A stretch of 5,336 nt of DNA. Source: an uncultured Verrucomicrobiales bacterium. Lineage in GTDB: Bacteria > Verrucomicrobiota > Verrucomicrobiia > Verrucomicrobiales > Akkermansiaceae. The translations under genes were made by a program, and so were the position numbers. Below the pieces are notes generated by a model. That model was given only the letters and a program-made list of their open reading frames with translations, made no database searches and was not told the DNA's origin. Shown here piece after piece: positions 4,688 through 5,336 of this stretch (the stretch's first letter is position 1; every line of letters begins with the position of its first letter). Location of the stretch: NCBI GenBank assembly GCA_937916135.1, contig CALFTQ010000033.1:1-5336 (forward strand), in the 5' to 3' direction.

Positions 4688-5278
4688 ATGAACACTAACC
4701 GATTAGATGCAGCGATGATTCTGGGCGCACGCGCCTGGATTTGCCGCCTTGGCAATACCATCACCGGCACGGGTGGCGAGAGCAACACCGTGAGCGATGC
4801 CCTGATGCCCGAGCCGCCGGAGAGCTATGCCAACCCGGGCGACTGGACTTGCCTGGGTAAGATACGCACCGCTAAACCACAGACCGACTACAAGACCGCC
4901 GATGTGGAGGGCGTGGACGATACCGGATCCTACAAAGTTACCGAGCTTAAGCTTGCCACCAAGCACAAGCTGCTGTTCGCCACCAACGACATCACCCCCG
5001 AGGCCTTTGAGATGACCTTTGGCCTCACCGCCCCCATTGAGGATGGTGTGGAGCAAGCGGTGTTTGCCAGTGGCAGCGACTCCATTGAGGTGTGGATGTG
5101 CTTTGAGTTTACCGACGCTTACCGCACGCAGACGGGCCTGGCGCGTATTGTGGTGCGTGGCAAGCTCTCCCTCCAAAACCCGCTGGAGGCGAAGAGTGAC
5201 CCGGCAGAGGCAGCGTATGAGCTCTCCATACAGCCCAACCCGCTCGCCACCTTTGTGAGCGAGAAGCTTGTAGGATGA
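4688..5278 (+). CDS. Probable tail tube (major tail) protein
   Basis: This 196-residue protein has the size and place of a siphophage major tail protein, which forms the tube through which DNA passes. Candidate features are the N-terminal DAAMILGARAWICRLG (7-22), a central KVTELKLATKHKLLFATNDITPE (83-105) with strand-helix character, and a beta-rich second half (SIEVWMCFEFTDAYRTQTGLARIVVRGKL, about 132-160) ending in PNPLATFVSEKL. The mixed beta composition fits the tube fold, but I see no decisive motif. It follows the terminator-type gene and two small genes. In contractile phages such as Mu a sheath gene of about 500 codons stands before the tube gene; none is present, which favours a siphovirus tail. 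Its stop overlaps a following ATG (ATGA). Confidence 0.62.
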   Translation: MNTNRLDAAMILGARAWICRLGNTITGTGGESNTVSDALMPEPPESYANPGDWTCLGKIRTAKPQTDYKTADVEGVDDTGSYKVTELKLATKHKLLFATNDITPEAFEMTFGLTAPIEDGVEQAVFASGSDSIEVWMCFEFTDAYRTQTGLARIVVRGKLSLQNPLEAKSDPAEAAYELSIQPNPLATFVSEKLVG

Positions 5279-5334
5279 TTCAGCTTGGCGGCTTTGCCCA
5301 CTTCGCGGCGCCGTTCATGGCGTTGGGATCATAA
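5275..5334 (+). CDS. Short ORF at the window edge
   Basis: An ATG overlaps the stop of the tail tube gene (ATGA), the same coupling as at 4243. It reads MIQLGGFAHFAAPFMALGS and then meets TAA at 5332-5334, giving only 19 residues. The start looks genuine by context, but the product is unusually short. It may be a tiny coupled ORF, the start of a gene continued by frameshifting, or a broken gene. The sequence ends two bases later, so this cannot be settled here. Confidence 0.25.
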   Translation: MIQLGGFAHFAAPFMALGS

Positions 5335-5336
5335 GG

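Overview
The window is a stretch of a tailed-phage (or prophage) structural operon. Every gene I accept is on the + strand, tightly packed, and in the usual head-to-tail order. The coding DNA is GC-rich, while several gene junctions are short AT-rich leaders. The best anchor is a Mu gpI-like head protease/scaffold protein. The host cannot be fixed from this sequence. GC-rich genes, AT-rich leaders mostly lacking a clear Shine-Dalgarno site, and abundant 7-bp tandem repeats would fit a Gram-negative such as a Verrucomicrobiota or Bacteroidota member, but that is only a guess.

Layout: (1) 2-184, the C-terminal end of an upstream gene, probably a portal or head-morphogenesis protein. (2) 302-542, two very small overlapping genes, one encoding a single-pass membrane peptide and one a basic peptide. 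(3) 585-1742, Mu I-like protease with an alanine/glutamate-rich scaffold half. (4) 1849-2241, a small decoration/cement-type protein. (5) 2352-3242, the major capsid protein. (6) 3287-3715, a Mu gp36-like head-tail adaptor. (7) 3737-4246, a protein in the tail-terminator position. (8) 4243-4491, a small hydrophobic protein with a lipobox-like LTSC motif. (9) 4495-4665, a 56-residue phage protein. (10) 4688-5278, a probable tail tube protein. (11) From 5275, a short overlapping ORF at the window edge.

Together these genes would cleave and scaffold the procapsid, form the shell and its decoration, join head to tail, and build the tail tube. A Mu-type head block followed directly by a tube gene, with no sheath gene between, suggests a non-contractile (siphovirus) tail, as in the D3112/B3 type of Mu-like phages.

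The least ordinary content is between the genes. Degenerate 7-bp tandem repeats (AATCGTA-, GAAAGTT-, CCAAAAT- and GAAGTAC-type) fill most of the larger junctions and run up to the start codons. Two junctions, on either side of the decoration gene, are copies of one composite module: GAAAGTT heptamers, a GC hairpin whose stem is kept although its sequence differs, then a second heptamer array. A similar hairpin-plus-heptamer arrangement lies in frame inside the protease/scaffold gene, just upstream of an internal ATG that could start a separate scaffold protein.
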